This document shows, piece by piece, positions 8,568 through 17,780 of a stretch of DNA of 64,000 nucleotides. The number at the start of each line of letters is the position of its first letter. Position 1 is the stretch's first letter. Location: NCBI RefSeq assembly GCF_948329515.1, contig NZ_CAOJCN010000012.1, positions 155,385 to 219,384 of the forward strand, given 5' to 3'. A program made the position numbers and the translations under genes. The DNA is from Cohnella rhizoplanae. GTDB lineage: Bacteria > Bacillota > Bacilli > Paenibacillales > Paenibacillaceae. A model generated the notes under the pieces. It was given only the letters and a program-made list of their open reading frames with translations. It had not been told where the DNA came from and made no database searches.

Positions 8568-9257
8568 GTGGAATTGACGGTGATCATGTTACGGACGCTG
8601 CTCATGTACTTATTCGTATACGTCATCCTGCGCATGATGGGCAAGCGCGAGATCGGCAAGCTGTCCGTCTTCGATCTCGTCATCTCGATCATGATCGCGG
8701 AGATCGCGGTCATCGCGATCGAGTCGCCGCATCCTCCGGTGCTCCATGCGGTCGCTCCGATGGCCGTGCTGGTCGTCGCGCAGCTGATCGTATCCAATAT
8801 TACGCTGAAAAACCGCCGTCTTCGCCTCTGGTTCGAAGGCAAGCCGAGCGTCATCATAAGCCAAGGCGATTTGAATTGGAAAGAAATGAAGAAGCAGCGA
8901 TACAGCCTGGACGATCTAATGATGCAGCTGCGCGAGAACAGGATCGACCATGTCGCGGACGTCGAGTTGGCGGTGCTCGAATCGTCGGGGAAGCTCTCCG
9001 TCATCGTAGCGGACAAGAAAAAGCAGGACGCAGCAGATTCTCGGGGGGAGTCGGCCAAGCCGAAGATCCGGTATGGACTGCTCCCCCTGCCCCTCATCAT
9101 GGACGGGCTCGTTCAGGACGACAGTCTGGAGCGCATCGGCAAAAACCGGTTCTGGCTCCGGCAGGAGCTACGCAAGGAAGGCGTCAAGGACTTTAAGCAG
9201 GTCGCCTTCTGCAGCATGGATCATAAGGGGCGCCTATACATCAATCGACGAAAATAG
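8568..9257 (+). CDS. DUF421 (YetF-family) membrane protein
   Basis: A 229-residue protein with three N-terminal transmembrane helices (TVIMLRTLLMYLFVYVI; FDLVISIMIAEIAVI; a third near residue 65) followed by cytosolic DUF421 domains. The family signatures MMGKREIGKLSVFDLV and RYSLDDLMMQLREN are clear. Bacillus homologues such as YetF and YkjA are linked to spore or membrane physiology but lack an assigned activity. I chose GTG 8568 because GGGAGGT lies seven bases upstream; the frame extends to 8466 but that extension is unconserved. It runs convergent with spoVB, with only 10 bases between the stops. Confidence 0.88.
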   Translation: MELTVIMLRTLLMYLFVYVILRMMGKREIGKLSVFDLVISIMIAEIAVIAIESPHPPVLHAVAPMAVLVVAQLIVSNITLKNRRLRLWFEGKPSVIISQGDLNWKEMKKQRYSLDDLMMQLRENRIDHVADVELAVLESSGKLSVIVADKKKQDAADSRGESAKPKIRYGLLPLPLIMDGLVQDDSLERIGKNRFWLRQELRKEGVKDFKQVAFCSMDHKGRLYINRRK

Positions 9258-9267
9258 CGGCGAAGCG

Positions 9268-10866
9268 TCACTTGAAAAAGCGTCCCATAATCGGAATTCT
9301 GGCCGCGTCATGCCTGTCTACAAGCCGCATCGCGACGAGCAGGAGCATGTAGACGACGATCGATACGACACCCGCGGCGAGCAGGTCCAGCCATACGCCC
9401 GGAAGCCGTCCCGCGTTCCAGATCCAGAGCGCGACGGCGCCCATGACGGTCATCGCGGCCCCGATCTTGAGGAAGTCGGCGGGCAGTATCCGGACGCCGG
9501 TCAGCCGGACGACGCTGATCCAGTTCAGCAGCGTGACGAGCGCCATGTTGGCCCCGATGGCGATGACGACGCCGCGGATGCCCAGCTCGGGATTCGAAGC
9601 CAGCTGTACGATCAGGACCAGCTTCACCAATGCTCCCGCGAATGTGTTGAACAGCGCCGTGCCGGGACGATCGAGCGCCTGGAGGGCGGCCTGCAGGGGC
9701 GCTTGCATGTACAGGAAAACGGCTGCGGGCGCCAGCAGGCTGAGCAGAGCGCCGGGTTCGGGATCTCCATAGATGAGCCCGCATAGCGGACGGCCGAACA
9801 GCGCCATCAGGATGATGAACGGCGCGCCGGTGACGACCGCCAGCCGAATGGACTGATGAAGCCGTTTTTGAATGGCGGAGCGGTCGCCCCTGGCCGCCGC
9901 CTCGGAGAGCGAGGGGACGAGCGACGTCGCGAGCGAAAAGGTAAGAGAGCCGGGCAGCAGCAGCAGCGGGATGACCATGCCCTGCAAGATGCCGTACTGC
10001 GCCGTGGCGGCAGCGGTACCGAGTCCGGCCGCGATGAGGGCGCGCGTCGTCAGGATCGATTCGAACAAATAGGATAAAGAGCCGATCATGCGGCTGCCCG
10101 TGACGGGTACGGCGATTCTGAAAAGAGCGCGTATCCGGCTACCCGGGTAGGTCTCGGCGTAGATACCCCCGCCTTCACTGACGGACGTATCGTCTATTTC
10201 AGCAGAGGACTGAAGGATGGCCCGGCGTCGGCGTTCGCCGCGCAGATGCAGCCATAGGGCTGCAAGGCCCGCCAGTTCGCCCGCGCCGGTTCCGATCATC
10301 GCGCCTGCCGCCGCCGCTTCGAGTCCCCAAGGCAAGAACACGAAGGCGAGGGTTAACGACAGCGCGATGCGCACCACGGTCTCGACCGTCTGGGAGACCG
10401 CGGTCGGCAGCATGTCCTGCTTGCCCTGGAAGTAACCCCGCCAGATGGCGGAGACCGCGACCAGCGGGATGATGGGGATGATGGCCAGGAACGCGGTATG
10501 CACGCGGGGGTCGGTCATCAAGCTGGAGGAGATCCAGTCCGAGAGCGCGAGGCACAACCCGCAGACGACCAGGCTCGCAGACAGCGCGATCGTCATGGCC
10601 GTGCGCCGGATGCGGACGGCTTCGTCCGCGTCCCCGCGTGAATCCGCGGCGGCGACGAGCTTGGCTACGGCGAGCGGCAGGCCGCCCGTAATGATCGTCA
10701 GCACGACGATAAAGAACGGAAAGACGAGCTGGACGAGCCCGACGCCTTCTGCGCCGATCAGCCGCGGCATCGCGATCCGGGGCACGAAGCCGAGCAATCG
10801 GTTCAGCAAACCGGCGGCGAGCAGGATCATGGCTCCTTGAATAAAGGTTTGTTTGCGCGGCGACAA
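9268..10866 (-). CDS. spoVB: Stage V sporulation protein B (SpoVB), MOP-superfamily flippase
   Basis: A 532-residue protein with about 14 transmembrane helices in the MATE/MOP fold. The beginning (KQTFIQGAMILLAAGLLNR) and WRGYFQGKQDMLPTAVSQ near residue 143 match Bacillus SpoVB, which is required for spore cortex peptidoglycan and is thought to flip lipid II precursors during sporulation. Synteny with yajC, the YrzE-like gene, the ComN-like gene and secDF agrees with the Bacillus order. The start is TTG with an AAGGATGGGA ribosome-site-like stretch six bases upstream. Paralogues such as YtgP/MurJ-like flippases are the main alternative. Confidence 0.88.
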   Translation of the reverse strand: MSPRKQTFIQGAMILLAAGLLNRLLGFVPRIAMPRLIGAEGVGLVQLVFPFFIVVLTIITGGLPLAVAKLVAAADSRGDADEAVRIRRTAMTIALSASLVVCGLCLALSDWISSSLMTDPRVHTAFLAIIPIIPLVAVSAIWRGYFQGKQDMLPTAVSQTVETVVRIALSLTLAFVFLPWGLEAAAAGAMIGTGAGELAGLAALWLHLRGERRRRAILQSSAEIDDTSVSEGGGIYAETYPGSRIRALFRIAVPVTGSRMIGSLSYLFESILTTRALIAAGLGTAAATAQYGILQGMVIPLLLLPGSLTFSLATSLVPSLSEAAARGDRSAIQKRLHQSIRLAVVTGAPFIILMALFGRPLCGLIYGDPEPGALLSLLAPAAVFLYMQAPLQAALQALDRPGTALFNTFAGALVKLVLIVQLASNPELGIRGVVIAIGANMALVTLLNWISVVRLTGVRILPADFLKIGAAMTVMGAVALWIWNAGRLPGVWLDLLAAGVVSIVVYMLLLVAMRLVDRHDAARIPIMGRFFK

Positions 10867-11073
10867 GGTTCATCCCATCCTTCGCTCTTCGGTTCGTCCT
10901 ACCTTTCATTCATATGCGGGGGCTGTCCGCAAACATGCCAAGCCTTCCGGACGGGACGTGCAGGAATTCGGCATATGGCGGCGAAAGGTATACTTTAGGT
11001 TGGGCAATGCCGCTTAAGCACGCAGGCAAACGGTTAGAGGACAACATGGGCTACGCGGAAGGGGGAACGGCCG

Positions 11074-11343
11074 GTGACGGACGAGATTCGCGGCAATGAC
11101 GCGGACGAAGCGGAGCTGAACCGCACGATCCGGGAACTATGCGAAAGTAAAGCCGAAGAATTCCGGATGATCGGCTACGAACAGGCGACGGGACCCGAAA
11201 TCTGGGAATGCGTGAGCGACAAGTACCACAAGACGGGCACGCCCGCGCTGCACGCGATGGTCAACGACATCCTGTCCCTGAAGGTGACGAACTTCATGAA
11301 TTATATTACGCTCAGCATCTATCGCGGAGAGAAGCGTCGATAG
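11074..11343 (+). CDS. Post-transcriptional regulator, ComN/YrzD family
   Basis: An 89-residue soluble acidic protein. The stretch CVSDKYHKTGTPALHAMV and the following ILSLKVTNFMNYITLSIYRG are characteristic of the small ComN family. Bacillus ComN acts post-transcriptionally on the comE mRNA and localises with DivIVA. As in Bacillus, the gene lies between spoVB and secDF. The GTG start follows a purine-rich GGAAGGGGGAA sequence. No competence target is visible in this window. Confidence 0.85.
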   Translation: MTDEIRGNDADEAELNRTIRELCESKAEEFRMIGYEQATGPEIWECVSDKYHKTGTPALHAMVNDILSLKVTNFMNYITLSIYRGEKRR

Positions 11344-11394
11344 ATTCGCAGGTGGCGGTTCGAATCCAGGCAACTGGCCCGCATCAAGGCCCGG

Positions 11395-11419
11395 AGGCTC
11401 CCGTGAGGAGCCTTTTTTT
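11395..11419 (+). terminator. Intrinsic terminator after ComN-like gene
   Basis: AGGCTCC (11395-11401) pairs with GGAGCCT (11407-11413) around a five-base loop and is followed by seven T residues. It separates the ComN-like gene from the secDF promoter. Confidence 0.85.
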
Positions 11420-11445
11420 GCATGCGAACAGGGCTTTTCGACAAA

Positions 11446-11475
11446 TTGACTTCGCTTTGAGCGCGTAGGTATAAT
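11446..11475 (+). promoter_or_regulatory. Sigma-A promoter of secDF
   Basis: TTGACT (11446-11451), an 18-bp spacer and a perfect TATAAT (11470-11475). The expected start point is near 11482, about 30 bases before the secD ATG. No other gene start is placed to use it. Confidence 0.85.
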
Positions 11476-11512
11476 AGGAACATTGAGAATCGAAAGGGGT
11501 CGGCAATACCAT

Positions 11513-12763
11513 ATGAACCGTATGCTCGCTTTCGTGCTCGTGGTTCTCGTTTCTTTCGGCGTTATCGCGGCGACCAGCCCGTATCTGCTGGACAAGACGA
11601 AGCTCGGGCTCGATTTGCAAGGCGGCTTTGAGATTTTGTACGAAGCATCCCCGCTCTCGGGGACGGGCGAGGTCACCAAGGATTCGCTCAACAAGACGGC
11701 CGAGAGCATCAAGAAGCGGATCGACTCGCGCGGCGTGGGCGAATCCGAGGTGACGCCGGAAGGCAAGAACCGCATCCGCGTCAAGATCGCCGGCGTCGCG
11801 GACGAATCCGAAGTCCGCAAGATGCTGCAGAAGCCGGCCGTGCTCACGTTCCGGAGCGCCGACGGCTGCGCCGCGGACGCCGGATACTGCAAGACCGAGC
11901 TGCAAGGCAACGAGTTCAAGGAAGGCGCGGCCAAGGTTGAGTACAACCAGCTGAGAGAGCCGCTCGTCGCCATCGAGGTCAAGGATAAAAAGAAATTCGA
12001 AGAGATCTCGACCCGACTGCTCGGCAAGCAGCTCGCCATCTATCTTGACGATGACCTGCTCTCCGATCCTACCGTCCAAGGCGTCTTCACCGACGGCAAC
12101 GCTACGATCTCCGGCCAGCGGACGGCGGCCGACGCCAAGGCGCTGGCCGATACGATCAACCTCGGCGCGCTGCCGCTGAAGCTCAGCGAGAAATATACGC
12201 AGAGCGTAGGCGCGACGCTCGGCCAGAAGTCGCTGGACGAGACGCTGCTCGCGGGCCTCATCGCTTCCGTCGCCATTTTCATATTCATGGTCGTCTTCTA
12301 TCGCCTGCCGGGCGTCATCGCGGGCTTCTGCCTGCTCGTGTTCGTCTGGCTGCTCATCGCCGTCTTCTGGCTGATGGGCGCAACGCTGACGCTGCCGGGC
12401 ATCGCGGCGTTCGTGCTCGGGATCGGCATCGCCGTCGACTCCAACATCATCACCGCCGAGCGCATCAAGGACGAGATCCGCACGGGCAAGAGCATCGCGT
12501 CGTCGCTGCGTTCAGGCAACAAGAACAGCTTCCGCACGATCATCGACGCGCATATCACCAACATTATCGCGGGCGCCGTGCTGTACTTCATCGGCCAAGG
12601 CTCCGTCAAGGGCTTCGCGGTCGTGCTGCTGGCTTCGATTATCGTCAATATCGCGACTAACATTTTCCTGCCGCGCTATCTCATGCATCTGCTCGTGAAG
12701 AGCGGCAAGTTCAACAAGGTCGGTTATTATGGCGTAAAGGAGAGTGAAATCCGTGCGCTATAA
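11513..12763 (+). CDS. secD: Protein translocase subunit SecD
   Basis: A 416-residue membrane protein. The N-terminal helix is followed by the family motif LGLDLQGGFE near residues 31-40, a P1-like extracellular domain, and a C-terminal block of five helices including GIAVDSNIITAERIKDEI. SecDF uses the proton gradient to pull preproteins through SecYEG. The extracellular domain has a Cys pair (GCAADAGYCKTE) that is not usual in SecD. I took ATG 11513 rather than an upstream ATT-frame extension because an AAAGGGG site precedes it. It overlaps secF by 11 bases; Bacillus has the two fused. Confidence 0.96.
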   Translation: MNRMLAFVLVVLVSFGVIAATSPYLLDKTKLGLDLQGGFEILYEASPLSGTGEVTKDSLNKTAESIKKRIDSRGVGESEVTPEGKNRIRVKIAGVADESEVRKMLQKPAVLTFRSADGCAADAGYCKTELQGNEFKEGAAKVEYNQLREPLVAIEVKDKKKFEEISTRLLGKQLAIYLDDDLLSDPTVQGVFTDGNATISGQRTAADAKALADTINLGALPLKLSEKYTQSVGATLGQKSLDETLLAGLIASVAIFIFMVVFYRLPGVIAGFCLLVFVWLLIAVFWLMGATLTLPGIAAFVLGIGIAVDSNIITAERIKDEIRTGKSIASSLRSGNKNSFRTIIDAHITNIIAGAVLYFIGQGSVKGFAVVLLASIIVNIATNIFLPRYLMHLLVKSGKFNKVGYYGVKESEIRAL

Positions 12764-13661
12764 ATTCCACGACATCGACTGGATTAAATGGAGCAAGCCT
12801 TTCTTTATCGCATCGCTCGTCGTCGTGCTGATCGGCATCCTGTCGCTCTCGATCCGGGGTCTGAACTACGGCATCGATTTTCAATCGGGCACCTCGGTCG
12901 ATATCGCGATCACCAAGCCGGTGAACGGCGACGATGTCAAGGCGTTTCTCGAGAAGGAAGAATTGGGCGAATACCACCTGACGACGGCAGCCGAGCGGCT
13001 CTCGATCCGCTTCAAGGCCGCGCTGAACGAAGAGCAGCAGAGCAAGCTCGAGTCCGACTTTAAGTCGAAGTTCGACGACAAGGCGTCCTTCGAGAAAAAT
13101 ATCGTAGACGTCGAGATCGCCAAGGAGCAGCAGACGAACGCGCTGCGCGGCATCCTGATCGCATCGCTCGGCATCATCATCTACATCGCGATCCGCTTCG
13201 AATGGCGGTACGCCATCTCGTCGGTCATCGCGCTTCTGTACGATGCCTTTATCGTCATCACGCTGTTCTCGATCTTCCATCTGGAAGTGAATCTGCCGTT
13301 CATCGTAGCGGTGCTCACCATCATCGGGTATTCGATCAACGATACCGTCGTCATATTCGACCGGATCCGGGAGAACATGCGCTTCGCGAAGGTGAAGTCG
13401 GAGGCCGATCTGGCCAAGGTCGTCAACGACAGCATCACGCAGACGCTGACCCGCTCGATCAACACGGTCATCACCGTCGCCTTCGCCGCCGTCTGTCTCT
13501 TCGTATTCGGCAGCGAATCGATCAAGATGTTCTCGCTGGCCATGATCTTCGGCCTGATCAGCGGCGCCTATTCCTCCATATTCATCGCCAGCCCGCTCTG
13601 GTTCTGGATGAAACGAAAAGCGAAGCCTGCCAAGCCCGTTAAGGCGCAGCCGGCGCCTTGA
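12753..13661 (+). CDS. secF: Protein translocase subunit SecF
   Basis: A 302-residue partner of SecD with six transmembrane helices. Family signatures are GLNYGIDFQSGTSVDI near residue 30 and IIGYSINDTVVIFDRIREN in the fourth helix. The start is GTG 12753, with AAAGGAG ten bases upstream; an in-frame GTG at 12744 lies too close to that site. The reading frame begins inside the end of secD, giving tight coupling and probably equal stoichiometry. Separate secD and secF genes contrast with the single Bacillus secDF polypeptide. Confidence 0.95.
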   Translation: MRYKFHDIDWIKWSKPFFIASLVVVLIGILSLSIRGLNYGIDFQSGTSVDIAITKPVNGDDVKAFLEKEELGEYHLTTAAERLSIRFKAALNEEQQSKLESDFKSKFDDKASFEKNIVDVEIAKEQQTNALRGILIASLGIIIYIAIRFEWRYAISSVIALLYDAFIVITLFSIFHLEVNLPFIVAVLTIIGYSINDTVVIFDRIRENMRFAKVKSEADLAKVVNDSITQTLTRSINTVITVAFAAVCLFVFGSESIKMFSLAMIFGLISGAYSSIFIASPLWFWMKRKAKPAKPVKAQPAP

Positions 13662-13692
13662 CGGATCAAGGGAATAGAGGTGTATCGATAAG

Positions 13693-14622
13693 ATGACTCA
13701 TAAAAAGACCGGCAAAACGCTGCATGGCATCAAGGTCTCCCTGCTCGGGTTGCTCGTACTGTCGGTCTTCAAGGGTCTCGCAGGTTGGTTAACAGGCAGC
13801 AAAGCGCTGATGGCGGACGCGTGCCATTCGGCGGCCGACTTCGCCGCCGCCGTCAATTCTTATCTGCGGCACCGGAGGGCGATTAAACCCCACGGCACCG
13901 CGGATCGGCAGCGCGAAGCGGTGGCCGCCGTCATCTTCGCGGCGCTGCTGCTGCTGGCCGGACTCGAGATGGCGATCTCCTCGCTTCGTTCGATCGCATG
14001 GGGCGAGGACCGGGCGCCCGGCTGGGGCGCCGTCATCGCGATCGCCGTCGGCATGGCCGCCCGCGAAGGGCTGATCCTGTACCGGCGCAGCTACGATCTG
14101 CGAATGGGACTGCGCCCGGACGCGACCCGGACCGACCGATCGGACGTATTCGCATCGCTGACCGCGCTGGTCGGCACCGCGGGCGCCATGATCGGGCACG
14201 TGCTGGAGCTGCCCGTGCTGTACGTGCTCGACCCGGCGGCCGGACTCGTGATCGGCGTGTTCGTGCTCCGGATGGGTTACCGGCAGGCGGCATCGGCGAT
14301 CGGCGCCGTCGAGAGGCGGCCGATGGACGAAGTGGACGCGCAGACCTTGCTGGAGGTCGTGCAGCGGGTCGACGGCGTCGTCGCGGTCGACGAGCTGAGA
14401 GCGAAGGAACATGGCCATTACGTCATCGTAGACGTCCTCATCCGCGTGAATCCGCGCATTTCGGTGCTCGAAGGCCACGATATCGCGCAGCGCGTGCGCA
14501 GGCAGCTGACCAAGCGCTTCCTGCATGTATCCGACGCCAACGTGCACGTAGAGCCTTACGATCCCGGATATCCCTACAAATCGAATCATCAAGAAGAAGA
14601 AATGCCTACCTTAATTCAATAA
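13693..14622 (+). CDS. Cation diffusion facilitator family transporter
   Basis: A 309-residue CDF protein with about five to six helices and a cytosolic C-terminal domain. The metal-site helix MADACHSAADF (near residues 37-47) keeps the Asp/His arrangement of Zn/Fe/Mn exporters, and the C-terminal domain has a ferredoxin-like fold with DANVHVEPYDP. The exported ion cannot be read from sequence. It lies 31 bases behind secF and may be read through from it. The Bacillus counterpart in this neighbourhood (YrvC/YrvD region) is not a clear orthologue. Confidence 0.88.
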   Translation: MTHKKTGKTLHGIKVSLLGLLVLSVFKGLAGWLTGSKALMADACHSAADFAAAVNSYLRHRRAIKPHGTADRQREAVAAVIFAALLLLAGLEMAISSLRSIAWGEDRAPGWGAVIAIAVGMAAREGLILYRRSYDLRMGLRPDATRTDRSDVFASLTALVGTAGAMIGHVLELPVLYVLDPAAGLVIGVFVLRMGYRQAASAIGAVERRPMDEVDAQTLLEVVQRVDGVVAVDELRAKEHGHYVIVDVLIRVNPRISVLEGHDIAQRVRRQLTKRFLHVSDANVHVEPYDPGYPYKSNHQEEEMPTLIQ

Positions 14623-14627
14623 AATCG

Positions 14628-14661
14628 CTGTGGACTCCGCCGCCCAAGGCGGGGTCCACAG
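14628..14661 (+). promoter_or_regulatory. Intercistronic hairpin without U-tract before recJ
   Basis: A 14-bp stem (14628-14641 with 14648-14661, one T-G wobble) around GCCCAA lies between the CDF gene and recJ. No T run follows, so it is more likely an mRNA-processing or stability element, or a remnant terminator, than an efficient terminator. Confidence 0.6.
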
Positions 14662-14691
14662 TGCTGTAGGGCAGAAAGGAGCGATGCCAAG

Positions 14692-17145
14692 GTGAAAGCC
14701 GCCTATCGCTGGGTCATGGCCGAAGAAGACGAACAGGCCGCTGCGGCGCTCGCGGCCCAACTGGGCCTTGCGCCTCTCGTGAGCCGTCTCCTCGTATCGC
14801 GGGGGTATAAGAAAGCGGAGGACGCGGACAGATTCCTGTACCCGGGTCTTCGGGATCTGCACGATCCCTATCTCATGCTCGGCATGGACCTTGCCGTGGC
14901 GCGGATCCGCCGGGCGATCGAAGCCGGGGAGCGCATCCGGGTATACGGAGACTACGACGCCGACGGCGTCACCTCCACCGCGCTCATGCACCGGCTGCTC
15001 GGCCGGCTCGGCGCGGACTTCGATACGTACATACCGCACCGCAGCAAAGAAGGCTACGGGCTCAACCTGCCGGCTATCGATCATGCCGCGGAGTCCGGCG
15101 TCAAGCTGATCGTGACGGTGGACAACGGAATCAGCGCGGTCGACCAGATCGCTTATGCGGCAGCGCTCGGCATCGACGTCGTCGTCACGGACCATCACGA
15201 GCCGCCCGCCGTTCTGCCGTCCGCGGCGGTCGCCATCGTGAACCCGAAGCAGCCGGGCTGTCCGTATCCGTTCAAGGAGCTTACGGGCTCGGCGGTCGCT
15301 TTCAAGCTGGCGCACGCGCTGCTGGGCGAGCCGGACCTCTCGCTTGCGGACGTGGCCGCGATCGGGGTCGTCGCCGACCTGATGCCGCTGACGGACGAGA
15401 ATCGCGCGATCGTACAGCTGGGCCTCGCGGAGATGAATGCGCGGCCGAGCCATGGCGTGAAGGCGCTGGCGCAGATCGCGGGCGCCGAGCCGGGTCGTCT
15501 CACGAGCGGACGTATCGCATTCGGGCTCGCGCCGAGGCTGAACGCGGGCGGACGGCTGGCCGAGGCGGACATCGCGCTGCGGCTGCTGATCTCGTCCGAC
15601 CGGGAAGAAGCCGAGCTGCTGGCCGCGGAGCTCGACATGCTGAATCAGGAGCGGCAGCAGCTCGTGGAGGACACGCTCGCCCAAGCAGACGCCGCCTGGC
15701 AGTCCATCGTAGCCGAGCACGGCGGGCGGGGACCCGCGGTCATCGCGATTGCGGGCGATGGCTGGAACGCCGGCATCGCGGGGCTGGTCGCCTCCAAGCT
15801 GGTCGAGCGCTACTACAAACCGGCCGTCGTGCTGGCGGCGGACGCGGCGACCGGTCTATGCAAAGGCTCGGCGCGCTCGATCGAAGGCTTCGATCTGCAT
15901 GCCGCGCTCACCGCGTGCGCGGACGAACTGGAGCACTTCGGGGGCCACAAGGCGGCGGCGGGCATGACGATGCGCACGGATCGGGTCGCATCGCTCGGCG
16001 CGCGGCTGTCCGCGCTGGCCGAAGCCTGGCTATCTGCGGAGGATTGGATCCCGAGGAAGAAGGCGGACCTCGTCTGCCGCGCCTCCGAGCTCACGCTCGA
16101 AGCCGCGGAGCAGCTGCGGGCGCTGGAGCCCTGCGGCATCGGCAACCCGTCCCCGCGGTTCGTGCTGCGGGAGGCCGAGGTGCTGGATGCCAAGGCGATG
16201 GGCAAGGAGAGCCGGCATCTGCGGGTCGTGCTGGGTCAAGGCGGCCGAAAGCTGGAGGCGGTGTGCTTCGGCAGAGGCGGCGACTGCGAGACCATGCAGG
16301 GCTGCGGAACGGTGAACGTGCTCGGAGAGCTGTCCGTGAACGAATGGAACGGCAGCAAAAGAGTCCAGCTCATGCTGCAGGATTGGCAGACGGCGGCGCT
16401 GCCCGTGCACGACCGCCGGCACGAGGCCGATTGGCAGAGCGCGCTGCGGTCGCTGGCCGCAGCCGACCATGCCGCGCCGCTCCTGGCCGTAGCGGCCGGC
16501 GAGGCGGCGCTCGCCATGCTCCGGGAGAGCCTCGTCGACGCGACCGGCCTTCGCGTAGCCGCTTATGCGGAAGCCGCGCGTATCGTCGCTGAGGCGGGCG
16601 AGCGTACGCTGCGCATCGCGCTCATCGATCTGCCCGAGGCGGCGGAGAGCCTGGAGGGCTTGCGCATGCTGCTGTCCGCCGGATACGCCGTGGAGGAGAT
16701 CCATCTCCTGTCGGCCGGCAGGAGCCGGCTCGGGAATTCCGACGGCAGGGCGGCATCGGGCGGGAGCCGGGGGACCGGCGGACGGATGCCGACCCGGGAG
16801 CAATTCGGAGAGGTATATGCCCTGCTCCGCCGCAAAGGGAGCTGGATCGAAGCACCGGACGGCTTTCTCCGCCAGGTGGCGGAGCGGACGGGCCGTACGC
16901 TCGCCGACGTGGTCATGATGCAGGATGTCTTCGAGGAGCTCGGCTTCCTGCGGCGCAGCCGCGCCGCGGTCGAGGTCGTCGCGCAGCCGCCCAAGCGGCA
17001 GCTGGAGGAGTCCGCCCGGTACCGCAAGGCGCTCCTGCGCGCGGAAGCCGAATCGTTGTCCGGCATGTCCCCCGCCGAGCTGCGGAGCTGGCTGCGCAAG
17101 CTGGCGGAAGGTAACGATGGCAAGCTGTTGAGATCAAGTGTATAA
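14692..17145 (+). CDS. recJ: Single-stranded-DNA-specific exonuclease RecJ
   Basis: An 817-residue 5'-3' exonuclease of recombination and mismatch repair. The DHH phosphoesterase motifs are present: YGDYDADGVTS near residues 84-94, VTVDNGIS near 142, VVTDHHEPP near 164, and AIGVVADLMPL near 223. The DHHA1 and OB domains follow (HFGGHKAAAGM near 416). The final 230 residues are the long Firmicute-type C-terminal extension. The GTG start has AAAGGAG eleven bases upstream. recJ-apt-relA-dtd order is the Bacillus order, interrupted here by the two-component and efflux block. Confidence 0.96.
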   Translation: MKAAYRWVMAEEDEQAAAALAAQLGLAPLVSRLLVSRGYKKAEDADRFLYPGLRDLHDPYLMLGMDLAVARIRRAIEAGERIRVYGDYDADGVTSTALMHRLLGRLGADFDTYIPHRSKEGYGLNLPAIDHAAESGVKLIVTVDNGISAVDQIAYAAALGIDVVVTDHHEPPAVLPSAAVAIVNPKQPGCPYPFKELTGSAVAFKLAHALLGEPDLSLADVAAIGVVADLMPLTDENRAIVQLGLAEMNARPSHGVKALAQIAGAEPGRLTSGRIAFGLAPRLNAGGRLAEADIALRLLISSDREEAELLAAELDMLNQERQQLVEDTLAQADAAWQSIVAEHGGRGPAVIAIAGDGWNAGIAGLVASKLVERYYKPAVVLAADAATGLCKGSARSIEGFDLHAALTACADELEHFGGHKAAAGMTMRTDRVASLGARLSALAEAWLSAEDWIPRKKADLVCRASELTLEAAEQLRALEPCGIGNPSPRFVLREAEVLDAKAMGKESRHLRVVLGQGGRKLEAVCFGRGGDCETMQGCGTVNVLGELSVNEWNGSKRVQLMLQDWQTAALPVHDRRHEADWQSALRSLAAADHAAPLLAVAAGEAALAMLRESLVDATGLRVAAYAEAARIVAEAGERTLRIALIDLPEAAESLEGLRMLLSAGYAVEEIHLLSAGRSRLGNSDGRAASGGSRGTGGRMPTREQFGEVYALLRRKGSWIEAPDGFLRQVAERTGRTLADVVMMQDVFEELGFLRRSRAAVEVVAQPPKRQLEESARYRKALLRAEAESLSGMSPAELRSWLRKLAEGNDGKLLRSSV

Positions 17146-17183
17146 TGCAATCTGGCGAACTCGTTTTGAAGGAGCGATCAATC

Positions 17184-17696
17184 ATGGATTTTAAGCCATA
17201 TATCCGCGTGATTCCCGACTTTCCCGTACCCGGCATCCGCTTCAAGGACATTACGACCCTGCTGAACAACGGCGAGGTGTACCGCGCGGCGATCGAGGAA
17301 ATGAAGGAACGCGTGAAGGACTGGGACATCGACATCGTAGCCGGTCCCGAAGCGCGCGGCTTCGTCATCGGCGCCCCGCTCGCGCTGGCGCTCGGCGTCG
17401 GCTTCGTGCCGATCCGCAAGTCGGGCAAGCTGCCCGGCGAGACCGTCGAAGCGGGCTACGACCTGGAGTACGGCAAGGACACGCTGGCGGTGCACAAGGA
17501 TGCGATCAAGCCCGGCCAGAAGGTGCTGATCGCGGACGATCTGCTGGCTACCGGCGGCACGATCGCGACGACGATCAGACTGATCGAGCAGCTCGGCGGC
17601 GAGATCGCGGGCGCATCGTTCCTCATCGAGCTGAGCTATCTCGACGGACGGGACAAGCTCAACGGCGCGCGCATCGAATCGCTCGTTCAATATTGA
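17184..17696 (+). CDS. apt: Adenine phosphoribosyltransferase
   Basis: A 170-residue type I phosphoribosyltransferase that salvages adenine to AMP with PRPP. The PRPP loop VLIADDLLATGGT lies near residues 114-126 and the flexible-loop region VPIRKSGKLPGETV near 74-87. ATG 17184 has AAGGAG nine bases upstream, and the product then begins MDFKPYIRVIPDFPVPG like known Apt. A TATAAT at 17141-17146 inside the end of recJ may give apt a private promoter, though no good -35 is seen. A strong terminator follows. Confidence 0.97.
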   Translation: MDFKPYIRVIPDFPVPGIRFKDITTLLNNGEVYRAAIEEMKERVKDWDIDIVAGPEARGFVIGAPLALALGVGFVPIRKSGKLPGETVEAGYDLEYGKDTLAVHKDAIKPGQKVLIADDLLATGGTIATTIRLIEQLGGEIAGASFLIELSYLDGRDKLNGARIESLVQY

Positions 17697-17731
17697 CCCA
17701 AGGCCGCGGCGAATTCCGCCGGGCTGAGAGG

Positions 17732-17767
17732 CCGGACGCTCCGTCAGACGGAACGTCCGGTTTTTTT
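17732..17767 (+). terminator. Intrinsic terminator of apt
   Basis: CCGGACG and CGTCCGG (17732-17738 and 17754-17760) with an inner TCCGT/ACGGA stem and a CAG loop are followed by seven T residues. It ends the recJ-apt transcription unit. Confidence 0.92.
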
Positions 17768-17780
17768 ATATAATGCGAGT

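Noticed and set aside
11357..11367. tRNA T-arm-like GGTTCGAATCC downstream of the ComN-like gene
   Set aside because: The flanking bases do not form a five-pair T stem and no acceptor, D-arm or anticodon arm can be placed around it.
14628..14661. Terminator between the CDF gene and recJ
   Set aside because: Strong stem but no T-tract; kept as an intercistronic hairpin only.
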